From NCBI GenBank assembly GCA_963629575.1, contig CAVGIM010000002.1, positions 52,113-116,112 on the forward strand: 64,000 nucleotides of DNA. The letters are read 5' to 3'. The translations under genes were made by a program, and so were the position numbers. The notes under the pieces are model-generated. The model ran no database searches. It was not told the origin of the DNA and saw only the letters and a program-made list of their open reading frames with translations. Origin of the DNA: Hallerella sp963629575 (GTDB lineage Bacteria > Fibrobacterota > Fibrobacteria > Fibrobacterales > Fibrobacteraceae). Below, piece by piece: positions 50,782 to 59,201 of this stretch (the stretch's first letter is position 1; every line of letters starts with the position of its first letter).

Positions 50782-53262
50782 TTACTTGAGGGAAATCGGG
50801 CAAGCCTTTGCGTGCCAGATTTCGTCGGCGTATTGCTGGATGGTACGGTCCGAGCTGAACCCTCCCATGCGCGCCACGTTGAGAATCGCCATTTTCGCCC
50901 AGGCGTCCTTGTCCGCATACGCCTTCGCAACCTTTTCCTGGCATTCGATGTAGGAACGGAAATCCGCCAAAAGCAGGAACGGGTCGCTAGAGAGCAGCTT
51001 ATCGACTACCGGGCGGAACGCTTCCGGATGATCCGGGCTGAAGAATCCGCTGTTGATTAGATCGAGAACGCGGCGCAGGTCGTCATCCTTTTCGTAGTAG
51101 TCGCGCGGGCGGTAACCCTTGGCAAGAAGCTCCTGCACTTCTTCGACCGTGAGGCCGAAGAGGAAGAAGTTTTCCTTGCCGATTACCTCGAGCATTTCGA
51201 CGTTCGCGCCGTCGAGCGTGCCGATGGTCATGGCACCGTTCATCGCGAACTTCATGTTGCCCGTGCCGGAAGCTTCCGTTCCCGCCGTGGAAATCTGTTC
51301 GGAAAGATCCGCGGCCGGAATAATCTTTTCGGCAAAGCTCACGCGGTAATTCTCGAGGAACACCATCTGGAGCTTTCCCTTGCAGGCCGGGTCGCTGTCG
51401 ATGATCGCGCTCACCGCATTCGCGAGGCGGATGATCTGCTTTGCCATCCAGTAGCCCGGAGCCGCCTTTCCGCCGATCATGATGGTCCGCGGCGTTACCT
51501 TCTTGCCGTCCTTGATCTGCAAGTAGAGATGAATCGCGTGGAGGATGTTCAGAAGCTGGCGCTTGTATTCGTGAATGCGCTTCACCTGCACGTCAAAGAG
51601 CGTATCGACATTCACATCGACGTTTTGCGTGCGCTTGAGGTAGGCGGCAAGGCGCTTCTTGTTTTCGAGCTTCACCGCCATGAATTCCTTGCGGAACTTC
51701 GCGTCGCCCGCAAACTTTTCGAGTTTCTTGATTTCGTCAAAATTCTTGACCCAGCCGTCTCCGATTTTCGAGGAGACAAGTTCGGACATGGCCGGGTCGG
51801 CCTTGCGGACCCAGCGACGCGGCGTGACACCGTTTGTCTTGTTGTTGAACTTTTCGGGCCAGAACTCGTAGAAATCCTTGAAGAGGCTCGTCTTGAGCAG
51901 GTCGCTGTGAAGAGCCGCCACGCCGTTTACAAACGAAGAGCCGACGATCGAGAGATACGCCATGCGAATCATCTTCTCGTTGCCTTCCTGGATGAGCGAC
52001 ATCCGGGTGAGGCGCGCCGTATCGCCGGGCCACTTGAGAGCGACCTTCGCGAGGAATCGGGCATTGATTTCGTAGATTATCTGGAGATGCCGCGGAAGGA
52101 GCTTTTCGAAGAAGCTGACCGGCCACTTTTCGAGCGCTTCCGGCATAAGCGTGTGGTTCGTGTAGGCGAACGTGCGGGTCGTAATGTCCCACGCCTCGTT
52201 CCATTCGAGGTTCTCTTCGTCGAGAAGAATCCGCATGAGTTCCGCAATCGAAATCGCCGGATGCGTATCGTTCAGCTGAATCGCGACGCGTTCCGGGAAG
52301 AGCTTCCAGTCGCCGTCGTGCAGCTTCTTGAAGCGGCGGACAATGTCCTGGAGAGACGCCGAGCAGAGGAAGTATTGCTGCTTCAGGCGGAGAATCTTTC
52401 CGTTCACCGACGTGTCGTTCGGGTAGAGGACCTTCGAAATCGTCTCGGAAAGTTCCATGTCCTGGACCGCGGCCAGATAGTCGCCGTTGTTAAAGTAGGC
52501 GAGCCCGAATTCGTCCGCGGACTGGGCGCTCCAAAGGCGCAGGTTGTTCACCGTGTTGTTCCGGTAGCCGGGAATCGGCGTATCGTAGGGGAGCGCAAGA
52601 ACGTAATCCTTCGTTTCCCAGCGGTTGCGGAGCTTGCCCTTTTCGTCGGTCCACGTGACGACATAGCCGCCGAACGGAACCTTGATGGAATTTGCCGGAC
52701 GGGCGATTTCCCACGGATTCGGGAGGCGGAGCCAGTTGTCGGGAAGCTCTTCCTGCTGGCCGTCCTTGATCTTCTGGTTGAACATGCCGTATTCGTAGCG
52801 GATGCCCATGCCCGTCGCCGGGAGTTCGAGCGTCGCCATCGAATCGAGGAAGCACGCGGCGAGACGTCCGAGGCCTCCGTTGCCAAGTCCCGCATCGACT
52901 TCTTCTTCGCGGAGCTCTTCGAGCGTCATGCCCAGTTCGGAAACGGCATCTTCCACCGCCTTTTCCACGTCCAGGTTCAGGACGGAGTTTCCGAGCGTGC
53001 GCCCGATGAGAAATTCGAGAGACAGGTAATAGACGCGCTTTACGTCCTTATCGTAGTAGGTTTCCTGGGTCCTGATCCAGCGATCGATGAGACGGTCGCG
53101 GACAGCATACGCCACGGCGAGGAACTTTTCATGACGCGTCACCGTGTGTTCGTCACGGGCAAGCGTGTGGTGAATGTGATCGTCAAAGGCCTTCTTGAAA
53201 GCCTGGACGGTGTTTTCCAGAACGTCGGAATGCGACTTGGATTGTTCTTTTTTCGGAGCCAT
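50782..53262 (-). CDS. glgP: Glycogen/starch phosphorylase
   Basis: Releases glucose-1-phosphate from alpha-1,4-glucans. It has 826 residues, of normal length. The pyridoxal-phosphate lysine is in EASGTGNMKFAMNG, and GMGIRYEYGMF, NDTHPAISIAELMR and RRWVRKADP-type motifs are intact. AGGCGAT precedes the ATG. Fibrobacter-type bacteria store glycogen. The long upstream region holds several palindromes. No other glycogen gene is adjacent. Confidence 0.97.
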   Translation of the reverse strand: MAPKKEQSKSHSDVLENTVQAFKKAFDDHIHHTLARDEHTVTRHEKFLAVAYAVRDRLIDRWIRTQETYYDKDVKRVYYLSLEFLIGRTLGNSVLNLDVEKAVEDAVSELGMTLEELREEEVDAGLGNGGLGRLAACFLDSMATLELPATGMGIRYEYGMFNQKIKDGQQEELPDNWLRLPNPWEIARPANSIKVPFGGYVVTWTDEKGKLRNRWETKDYVLALPYDTPIPGYRNNTVNNLRLWSAQSADEFGLAYFNNGDYLAAVQDMELSETISKVLYPNDTSVNGKILRLKQQYFLCSASLQDIVRRFKKLHDGDWKLFPERVAIQLNDTHPAISIAELMRILLDEENLEWNEAWDITTRTFAYTNHTLMPEALEKWPVSFFEKLLPRHLQIIYEINARFLAKVALKWPGDTARLTRMSLIQEGNEKMIRMAYLSIVGSSFVNGVAALHSDLLKTSLFKDFYEFWPEKFNNKTNGVTPRRWVRKADPAMSELVSSKIGDGWVKNFDEIKKLEKFAGDAKFRKEFMAVKLENKKRLAAYLKRTQNVDVNVDTLFDVQVKRIHEYKRQLLNILHAIHLYLQIKDGKKVTPRTIMIGGKAAPGYWMAKQIIRLANAVSAIIDSDPACKGKLQMVFLENYRVSFAEKIIPAADLSEQISTAGTEASGTGNMKFAMNGAMTIGTLDGANVEMLEVIGKENFFLFGLTVEEVQELLAKGYRPRDYYEKDDDLRRVLDLINSGFFSPDHPEAFRPVVDKLLSSDPFLLLADFRSYIECQEKVAKAYADKDAWAKMAILNVARMGGFSSDRTIQQYADEIWHAKACPISLK

Positions 53263-53568
53263 TTTATCGCCTGTAAAAGTGGAACGTTAAAGTTTCGTGG
53301 AAAACCTAGCAAAAATTTTCGGACAAAGAACATGAGATAAAAAGTTTAATGTCCATCGAACCGCGTCTTGAAATGTAAAACTATTTTTACATAGTTTTTA
53401 GGGAGGCGGTTTCCGAATTTAAATATGTATCCAGATACCTAAAGGTATCTGGGTACATTCTTAAATTTTAAATTTTGACAAATTTTGTCATACGAAGGAA
53501 AGTAGATTTTCTATGCCTTGCCTTTCATTTTCCGATTGGCTAGATTGCGGGCAAAAAGGAGAAAATTC
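53263..53568. promoter_or_regulatory. Divergent region with three palindromes (glgP / HEDAH gene)
   Basis: Three inverted repeats lie between glgP and the HEDAH-protein gene. TGTAAAA-ctat-TTTTACA spans 53374-53391 and overlaps AAAACTAT/ATAGTTTT. ATGTATCCAGATACC-taaa-GGTATCTGGGTACAT spans 53425-53458, with 15-bp arms and one mismatch. TGACAAA-t-TTTGTCA spans 53476-53490. A TTGACA hexamer overlaps the last. They could be operators for either gene. No function is established. Confidence 0.55.
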
Positions 53569-54144
53569 ATGGCAAATTCAAGCAATCGATACAAAGAAAC
53601 CTTCCCGTCGTTTCCGGGCGAATACCGGCGAAACGGACAAGACCGCATAAAATTTTTACCCTACGGCGAACTTCAAAAAACGTGTAGGGTTATCGACAAA
53701 GACAACAAAGACCCGAATAAAACCTACACAGCCTGCACCAAGCAATACTTTTTGAACTGCAATAGCCAAGACGACTCCCGACCGCCTTCTGTCACGTATT
53801 TTCTCAAGAATATCGACAAAAATCCCGACTTTTTTGAAAACATTCGATCGCACGAAGACGCCCACCAGCAAGCGATTTACGCCCATGATCTTGTGCACTG
53901 TTACGACGGAAGTCCGGACCTCGCCAAAAAAATACAAGAAGACATCAAAGAGTTGGTTTTCCAGATGGACAATCAGGAATACGTCCAATGCGATGATTAT
54001 GGAAATTGCTCATTCACAAGAAGTTTTGATATGCAACAAAAACTCGAGGAATTACTCGATAGATATTCCGATGCCATACGGCAAGAAAATTTGAAAAAGA
54101 AAACAGAAGAGTTTTTCAAAAATTTCCCGGAGAGCAAATTTTGA
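53569..54144 (+). CDS. Unrecognised protein with an HEDAH motif, cassette copy 1
   Basis: A 191-residue protein without a signal peptide, starting MANSSNRYKETFPSFPGEYR. An HExxH zinc-protease-like motif, HEDAH, is at residues 95-99 in FFENIRSHEDAHQQAIYAHD. His106 and His110 (LVHCYDG) follow as possible third ligands, though the spacing is not the metzincin pattern. Cysteine-containing TACTKQYFLNC and CDDYGNCSF segments are present. Start is supported by AAAGGAG. The downstream exported-protein gene overlaps by TTGA. A damaged paralogue lies at 59202-59661. Function is unknown. Confidence 0.7.
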   Translation: MANSSNRYKETFPSFPGEYRRNGQDRIKFLPYGELQKTCRVIDKDNKDPNKTYTACTKQYFLNCNSQDDSRPPSVTYFLKNIDKNPDFFENIRSHEDAHQQAIYAHDLVHCYDGSPDLAKKIQEDIKELVFQMDNQEYVQCDDYGNCSFTRSFDMQQKLEELLDRYSDAIRQENLKKKTEEFFKNFPESKF

Positions 54145-55058
54145 AACGATTCCTGCTTTTTCTTTTCCTTGGCACAGGCTTCGTTTTGGCAGAGGATTTC
54201 AACAAAGAAGAATTGACCAAAGGATGTATGTACGTTCTGGACGACTTCGGCGTTGCGGATACGTTCTTTACATCGAAGGAATGCAAAAGCATCGTCGCCG
54301 AGAAGGAAGACGAGCGGCACTATGGCGACAGTCTCTATAGACTCGAACAATACGGCAAATGCATCGCCAAAATAGTTGAATTCCATGTCAAGGACACAGC
54401 CTATTATCAAAAACTCTGCAAAGATTTTGTCATCGAATCGATAACGAACCGGGATTCGGTTGATAAAGAAAACAAGAAAAAAATAATAGCCGACTGCGTG
54501 AAACAACACGCTTCCCCAAACGGAAGCGACTCCACCCATATCAAGAACGTCTGCAACAGGGCGGCAAATAAATTGTTGCGCCGCCAAAAAGCGCGCCCAC
54601 ATGAGCAAGCAGTCGAACGTCCTGTCGTCTTGGCAGAGGATTCAAGCGAAAAAGAACTAACCAAAAGATGCATGTCCATGTTAGATGAATTCGGCATCGC
54701 GGATACGTTCTTTACATCGAAAACATGCAAAAGCATCATCGCCGAGATAGAAGACGAGATACACTATGGCGACAGTCTCTTTCCCATCAACCAATATACC
54801 CAATGCGCGACCTACCTAATGGACGATCATGGAGTCACGGATACCGTCACGATTCAAAAAGTTTGTCAAAAAGTCGCTGAAGAAATGGTGAAAAATCGGG
54901 ACTCGGATGAAAAAGAATATAAAGAAAAAGTGATGAACCTATGCTTAAAGCTAAAATTCTCTTTTGGCGCAAGCGAAGACTCCGCTCATTACAGGCGGGT
55001 TTGCGAAAGATCCACCAACAAATCTCTGCGGCACCAAAAGGCACGACCGCACAGATGA
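54141..55058 (+). CDS. Exported two-repeat protein, cassette copy 1, TTG start
   Basis: A 305-residue protein with signal peptide MKRFLLFLFLGTGFVLA. The mature part is two similar units (about residues 18-155 and 160-305). Each has a pattern FGVADTFFTSK-C-KSI, YGDSL and conserved cysteines (GCMYVLDD, VCNRAANKLLRR). TTG is the start: its last two bases form the stop of the previous gene, GGAGAG lies about 7 nt upstream, and the paralogue at 59667 uses the same start. Residues from about 196 are nearly identical to the paralogue over 251 bp of DNA. No known family recognised. Confidence 0.7.
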   Translation: MKRFLLFLFLGTGFVLAEDFNKEELTKGCMYVLDDFGVADTFFTSKECKSIVAEKEDERHYGDSLYRLEQYGKCIAKIVEFHVKDTAYYQKLCKDFVIESITNRDSVDKENKKKIIADCVKQHASPNGSDSTHIKNVCNRAANKLLRRQKARPHEQAVERPVVLAEDSSEKELTKRCMSMLDEFGIADTFFTSKTCKSIIAEIEDEIHYGDSLFPINQYTQCATYLMDDHGVTDTVTIQKVCQKVAEEMVKNRDSDEKEYKEKVMNLCLKLKFSFGASEDSAHYRRVCERSTNKSLRHQKARPHR

Positions 55059-55141
55059 TAGACCTTCTCATAGCACCACTTATCTTCGTTTTTTCAAAAT
55101 GTCGCAGCATCTAACAGAAACAAATTTTCCAAGTTTCCTAT

Positions 55142-56214
55142 ATGGCATATATAGACACCATTGATTCGTTAATAAAGCAAGTACACACAGAACTACTCGA
55201 TCTTTCTATTCCGCGAGAACATGGGAGAATACCGTCACAAGTATCCTCAGAATTTTTAACGAATAAAGAACAAGGCGATTGGGCAGAAAAGACACTGTTA
55301 GAAACGATAAACAACAATTCCCAAAATTATATAGCCGTAAAATATGGACGCGCTGATGACATTATCGCTGGCGACGAGAATTTTCCTAAATTTTATGAAG
55401 AATATCAAAAAGAATTAGACACGATTGGCAAAAAACCGGACCACCTCGTTTTTCGCAAAAGCGACCTCTCTGAAAAAAATTTTGAAACATTGTCTAACAG
55501 CGAAAAGGAGCTATTGATTTCTAAAGCAAAATGCGGAATCGAAGTCCGTTCGAGTTCTTTTATCAGTGAAAAATATGAATCGCAGATGCAACAAAAACGG
55601 AATGCATTAATCCAAACTATTCAAGAACAAAAAAACACGATTCTCCTCCAGTACGCTCCACTTCTTCAAGAAAAGGATCCCGAATTATTTTCTACGATAA
55701 AAAGCATCAGACTAGAAAACATCCACTGTATTTCTTTTAAAGTTCCAATTTGGAGAAGTTCTAAAGAGCTATTCAATCTAGCGACTCATCTAAAACTCCT
55801 CAAGGGCGCAATTAAAGACATTCAAACCAAGCGCTTTCACTTAAGCATCACTCCAAAAATAGAAGATTTAAAAGTCGTATATAATTGTATAATGTCCCAC
55901 ATTACTACGTCCAAGTATTTTTTGACAAAGCGTATGGCATTTCTTTAAAAAAGATCTTGGAACTTATTTCCAATCCTGCGAATGAAGGTGAAAAATTTTA
56001 TATCGAAGGCGATGTAAAAAATCAAAACAAAACGGTTATCAAAATTCAAACCATAACCGAAAAACAAATACTAGACCAAGTAGAAATACCAACTCATTAT
56101 AGCCAGATGAAAGAGTTGGCAAGAGGAAATCTATTGTTCTACGTAAAATTTAAAAGAAGCCAAGCAAAAATTCTCAAGGAATCGTTCAATGAACTTTTTG
56201 GAATTGATTTATGA
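55142..56214 (+). pseudogene. AccI-like type II restriction endonuclease, frameshifted
   Basis: The first frame (55142-55948) has 268 residues, with GDWAEKTLLETINNNSQNYIAV and KAKCGIEVRSSSF. It then ends out of frame. A second frame (55885-56214) continues MYNVPHYYVQVFFDKAYGIS to FNELFGIDL and stops in the start codon of the methyltransferase (ATGA). Removing the eight bases 55880-55887 joins the two as VVYNVPHYYVQVFF. The whole reads like an AccI-type (PF09545) enzyme of about 350 residues. The family call rests on the tail and the methyltransferase pairing. The sequence is AT-rich, unlike its surroundings. Confidence 0.6.
55880..55895 (+). repeat. 8-bp near-tandem duplication at the frameshift
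   Basis: TATAATTG (55880-55887) and TATAATGT (55888-55895) share six bases. Deleting the first restores one reading frame across the endonuclease. Confidence 0.6.
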
Positions 56215-57710
56215 CAAGATCAATTCAAAAGCAATATGGTCAATTTTTTACAGACCCATTTATTGCCGATATGATGGTAAAATGGGCTACAAAAAACAAC
56301 CCTCGCTATTTTTTGGATCCTGCTGTCGGTCCCGGGATTTTTCCCAAAACAGCTTTTCGCATTAATTCACAAATCAACATTTCCGTTGTTGAGATCGACG
56401 ANNNNNNNNNNCCCGTAAATTTTATCCAAGGAGATTATTTAACCTGGAAACCTTCCCAAAAATTTGATGCCATCGTAGCAAATCCACCATATAATAAATT
56501 TCAGGCAATTCCAAATCGAGGACGATATTTAACGGATTTTCTATTTGAATACCAAGCGGATTTAAGCGGCTATACAAATCAATGCATCTATTTTTTTATA
56601 AAAAGTCTCAACGAATTATCAGTAAACGGTCGTTGTTGTTATATCGTCCCCTATGAATTTTTAAACACAGGCTATGGCATCGCTGCAAAAGAATACCTAC
56701 TAAAGAAAAGGACGCTTAAAGGAATTTTAAAATTCGATACAAAAGAAAGCCTTTTTTCAGATGCCATCACGACATCCTGCATTCTTTTTGCCGAGAACAG
56801 GTCTTTGGACGGTTGCTTTTTCATTAACTCTTCAAACATCGATAATTTGACAACATTTGACTTTGATTCATACATCAAAAACAATCCTCAAGATTTTCAG
56901 CCGTATAAAACATTAAACCCTTCTGAAAAATGGCTAACCTATTTCAAAAAAGATTTTCAAATACGCTATCAAAATCTCATCAAACTATCGAATATTGGAA
57001 AAGTTCAACGAGGAATCGCCACAGGAAACAACAATTTTTTCACACTCAGTCAATCATCGGTCAAAAAACTCGGGCTAAGCGAAAGCGCCTGCATTCCCTG
57101 CATCACTAAATCACCAGACATAACAAGCATTATTTTTGACAAGTCAGAGTTAAAATTTTTAAAAGAGCAGGATAAAAAAATTTATCTCTTTGACGGAACA
57201 AAATCTCAAAATGCAGCAGACTTCGCCTATATCAACTATGGGGAGTCAAAGGGCTTCCACAAGACATATCTTACACGGCATCGAAACCCATGGTATTCCT
57301 TAGAAAACAAACCCATTGCGCCTATTTGGATTTCCGTTTTTAGCCGTGGAAAAATTAAAGTTATCCGCAACGAGGCTGGCATTAAAAATTTAACCAACTT
57401 TCACGGCTTTTTTCCACACAATCCAAACAATGAAGAGATTAACATTTTATTCTGTTACCTGCTCACCCCCATCGCCAACGACATCTTGAAGCAAAACAAA
57501 CGAGAATATGGCAACGGATTAAACAAATTTGAACCGGGAGATTTAAACGAAGCGTACGTACTCGACATTAAAAAACTTTCCGCCAAAGATCGCAATTTCA
57601 TTTTAAGCCAGTATGAATTGTTGCGCAAAAAAGAAGCTAAAGAAGAAGGCGTTATTCTTAAACTAAATGAGCTATTTAAACGATATTTAGAATCGCCAGC
57701 TTCCAATTGA
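56211..57710 (+). CDS. N6-adenine DNA methyltransferase (type II, gamma class)
   Basis: 499 residues including four undefined codons. Motif I (SAM) is FLDPAVGPGIFPKTAF and motif II is ISVVEID. Motif IV, the catalytic NPPY, is in DAIVANPPYNKF. A target-recognition C terminus follows. Order of motifs (I then IV then TRD) is the gamma class, as in M.TaqI or M.HincII relatives. It overlaps the broken endonuclease gene by ATGA. An N run (56402-56411) falls between motif II and NFIQGDYL. The local DNA is AT-rich, so it is probably horizontally acquired. Confidence 0.85.
   Translation: MTRSIQKQYGQFFTDPFIADMMVKWATKNNPRYFLDPAVGPGIFPKTAFRINSQINISVVEIDXXXXPVNFIQGDYLTWKPSQKFDAIVANPPYNKFQAIPNRGRYLTDFLFEYQADLSGYTNQCIYFFIKSLNELSVNGRCCYIVPYEFLNTGYGIAAKEYLLKKRTLKGILKFDTKESLFSDAITTSCILFAENRSLDGCFFINSSNIDNLTTFDFDSYIKNNPQDFQPYKTLNPSEKWLTYFKKDFQIRYQNLIKLSNIGKVQRGIATGNNNFFTLSQSSVKKLGLSESACIPCITKSPDITSIIFDKSELKFLKEQDKKIYLFDGTKSQNAADFAYINYGESKGFHKTYLTRHRNPWYSLENKPIAPIWISVFSRGKIKVIRNEAGIKNLTNFHGFFPHNPNNEEINILFCYLLTPIANDILKQNKREYGNGLNKFEPGDLNEAYVLDIKKLSAKDRNFILSQYELLRKKEAKEEGVILKLNELFKRYLESPASN
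56402..56411. other. Assembly gap (10 N)
   Basis: Ten undefined bases in the methyltransferase gene. The frame closes across it, but its true length may differ from ten. Confidence 0.95.
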
Positions 57711-57782
57711 TACAAGACCTAGGCCGTTTCCACTCTACGAATTTTCTAACTTTGCGCACATGGAAAAAGTCAAGAATGACGA

Positions 57783-58200
57783 ATGACCAGACTCGTTCCC
57801 TTTTTCCTTTTCCTGTTCACACTCCATTTGCCGTTCCTTGCCGACAGCCGCAGAAAGCGATTTCCGACCCCGCGAATACGAGCATATCAAGACTGCATCC
57901 GACGACCGCATTCCCAACATCCAATGGGCGCCCATCGATCCGTGCTGTTCCCGCCTGAATTTTGACTTTATCATCCAGTCCTCCGAAGGGGACCTCTACC
58001 ATCTGGAATGGTGTAGTTTTTACGACAAAAAGAACCGAAAGTTTCTCGATTACTTTATTTACAAGTCCAAGGCGGAAAGATGTTCCGAAGGGTTCCGCGA
58101 GCAGCTAGAGAATACGCCGCCCATTTTTGAAACTTCGCGTTTCGTTGATTTTACGGTCGCAAACCCCTATTGCGTTTACGACATTCCCCAGCCAAAGTAA
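57783..58200 (+). pseudogene. Exported protein gene with an early frameshift
   Basis: The frame from ATG 57783 gives a signal peptide (MTRLVPFFLFLFTLHLPFLA) but soon becomes senseless. From about 57845 another frame gives AAESDFRPREYEHIKTASDD and continues through WAPIDPCCSRLNFDFIIQ to YCVYDIPQPK, with cysteines typical of an exported protein. A one- or two-base indel near 57845 joins them. Either a decayed gene or a sequencing error. The protein family was not recognised. Confidence 0.5.
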
Positions 58201-58260
58201 AGGCGCAAAATCTTCCAGCTCCTCGGTCGAAGAATCCTGTTCCCCTAGAGGTTCGTTTCT

Positions 58261-58370
58261 TCGTCATCCTGGAGTGTAGCGCAGCGGAACGATAGGATCC
58301 AAAACAGCTCGCTTTGCAAAAAAGGTCGGGCTGGATTCTATCACTCCCTTCGGTCGTTCCAGAATGACGA
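58261..58370. repeat. REP-like hairpin repeat
   Basis: Outer arms TCGTCATCCTGGA / TCCAGAATGACGA and inner arms GATAGGATCC / GGATTCTATC (near 58291 and 58333). A 110-bp imperfect palindrome of the kind found in many copies between genes in such genomes. The motif CATCCTGGAG recurs at 63905. Confidence 0.65.
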
Positions 58371-58374
58371 AATG

Positions 58375-58548
58375 CTAGAACTTTCGGGTCGAAAAGGCCG
58401 TTTTGTCAAACCGGGCGTCACCTAGAATAGCCCGCACCATGCGGTAATTCCATTCCAGCCGTTCCTCGGCACTCAACATCTTCCCCGCGGCAAACGCATC
58501 CGCAGACTTATATGTCCCCATCCGAAAAGCGGTCCTGTCAATCGCCAT
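58375..58548 (-). CDS. Small partner of the nucleotidyltransferase
   Basis: 57 residues (MAIDRTAFRMGTYKSADAFA...) with SAEERLEWNYRMVRAILG. It overlaps the end of the nucleotidyltransferase gene by 11 nt. Proteins of this size and pattern often accompany nucleotidyltransferase-fold genes. Its stop is at the edge of the REP-like repeat. The role as antitoxin or toxin is not known. Confidence 0.55.
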   Translation of the reverse strand: MAIDRTAFRMGTYKSADAFAAGKMLSAEERLEWNYRMVRAILGDARFDKTAFSTRKF

Positions 58549-58999
58549 CTTTCTTCTCCAAATGAAGCACATCGTCCAAATCCTTATGCCGACCGGCAGC
58601 CAATTTCGCCTGGATCAAATCGCGCTTTGAAACAACTTTTACAAGACAATCGCCCAACGAAACCTCTTGGGAATTTTCATAGGCACTTTCAAAATGAAGT
58701 CCCTTTACCCGATTCATCAAATCAATGCATACCGGAGGACGCCCAAACGTGAACACATCAAAATCATCATTTTCCAGAAAGTTTTCGCGAGTCATGTCAA
58801 ACATCGGCATTCCGAAATCCGCAAAGGCTTTCTGCAACTTTTGATAATTTTCTTCGGAGCGCTCAACCCACACATCCAAATCCATCGTGGTCCTCGCGTA
58901 CCCGTGAATAATTACGGAAACACCGCCGACAATAAGATAGCGAACCTTTTCCTTGTTCAAAGATTCCAAAAAATCCAACAAATCCTTGTCCAAATACAT
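58538..58999 (-). CDS. Nucleotidyltransferase-fold protein (AbiEii/DUF6036-like)
   Basis: A 153-residue protein. LIVGGVSVIIHGYARTTMDLDVWV shows the GG...DLDV nucleotidyltransferase core, then FDVFTFGRPPVCIDLMNRV and CLVKVVSKRDLIQAKLAAGR with a third acidic site. This is the minimal nucleotidyltransferase (AbiEii-like or DUF6036) pattern. The adjacent 57-residue gene suggests a two-gene toxin-antitoxin-like unit. Not confirmed. Confidence 0.65.
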   Translation of the reverse strand: MYLDKDLLDFLESLNKEKVRYLIVGGVSVIIHGYARTTMDLDVWVERSEENYQKLQKAFADFGMPMFDMTRENFLENDDFDVFTFGRPPVCIDLMNRVKGLHFESAYENSQEVSLGDCLVKVVSKRDLIQAKLAAGRHKDLDDVLHLEKKDGD

Positions 59000-59062
59000 G
59001 CAGACAATCTAAACAATGTCAAACCGGACGTCAACACTCTTCACCGCGGCCATGGAAATCAA

Positions 59063-59133
59063 CGAGAAAATTTGGGAGAGACCAAGCGAAGCGTTGCAAC
59101 CAAATTTTTGAAAATTGAATTTTTAGAGGAGAA
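59063..59133. mobile_element. MITE copy D (left end missing)
   Basis: GAGACCAAGCGAAGCGTTGCAACC and AAATTTTTGAAAATTGAATT followed by TTTAGAGG match the right two-thirds of copy A. The left terminal repeat is absent. It lies about 70 nt before cassette copy 2. Confidence 0.7.
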
Positions 59134-59201
59134 AGATAGATTCTTCATGTCTTGACAGCAATTGTACAATTGCCTAGATTACGAAAAAAAGGGAAAGCCG
59201 C

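Noticed and set aside
53518..53568. Start of the HEDAH protein at 53518
   Set aside because: The later ATG at 53569 has AAAGGAG at the right distance and matches the start of the paralogue.
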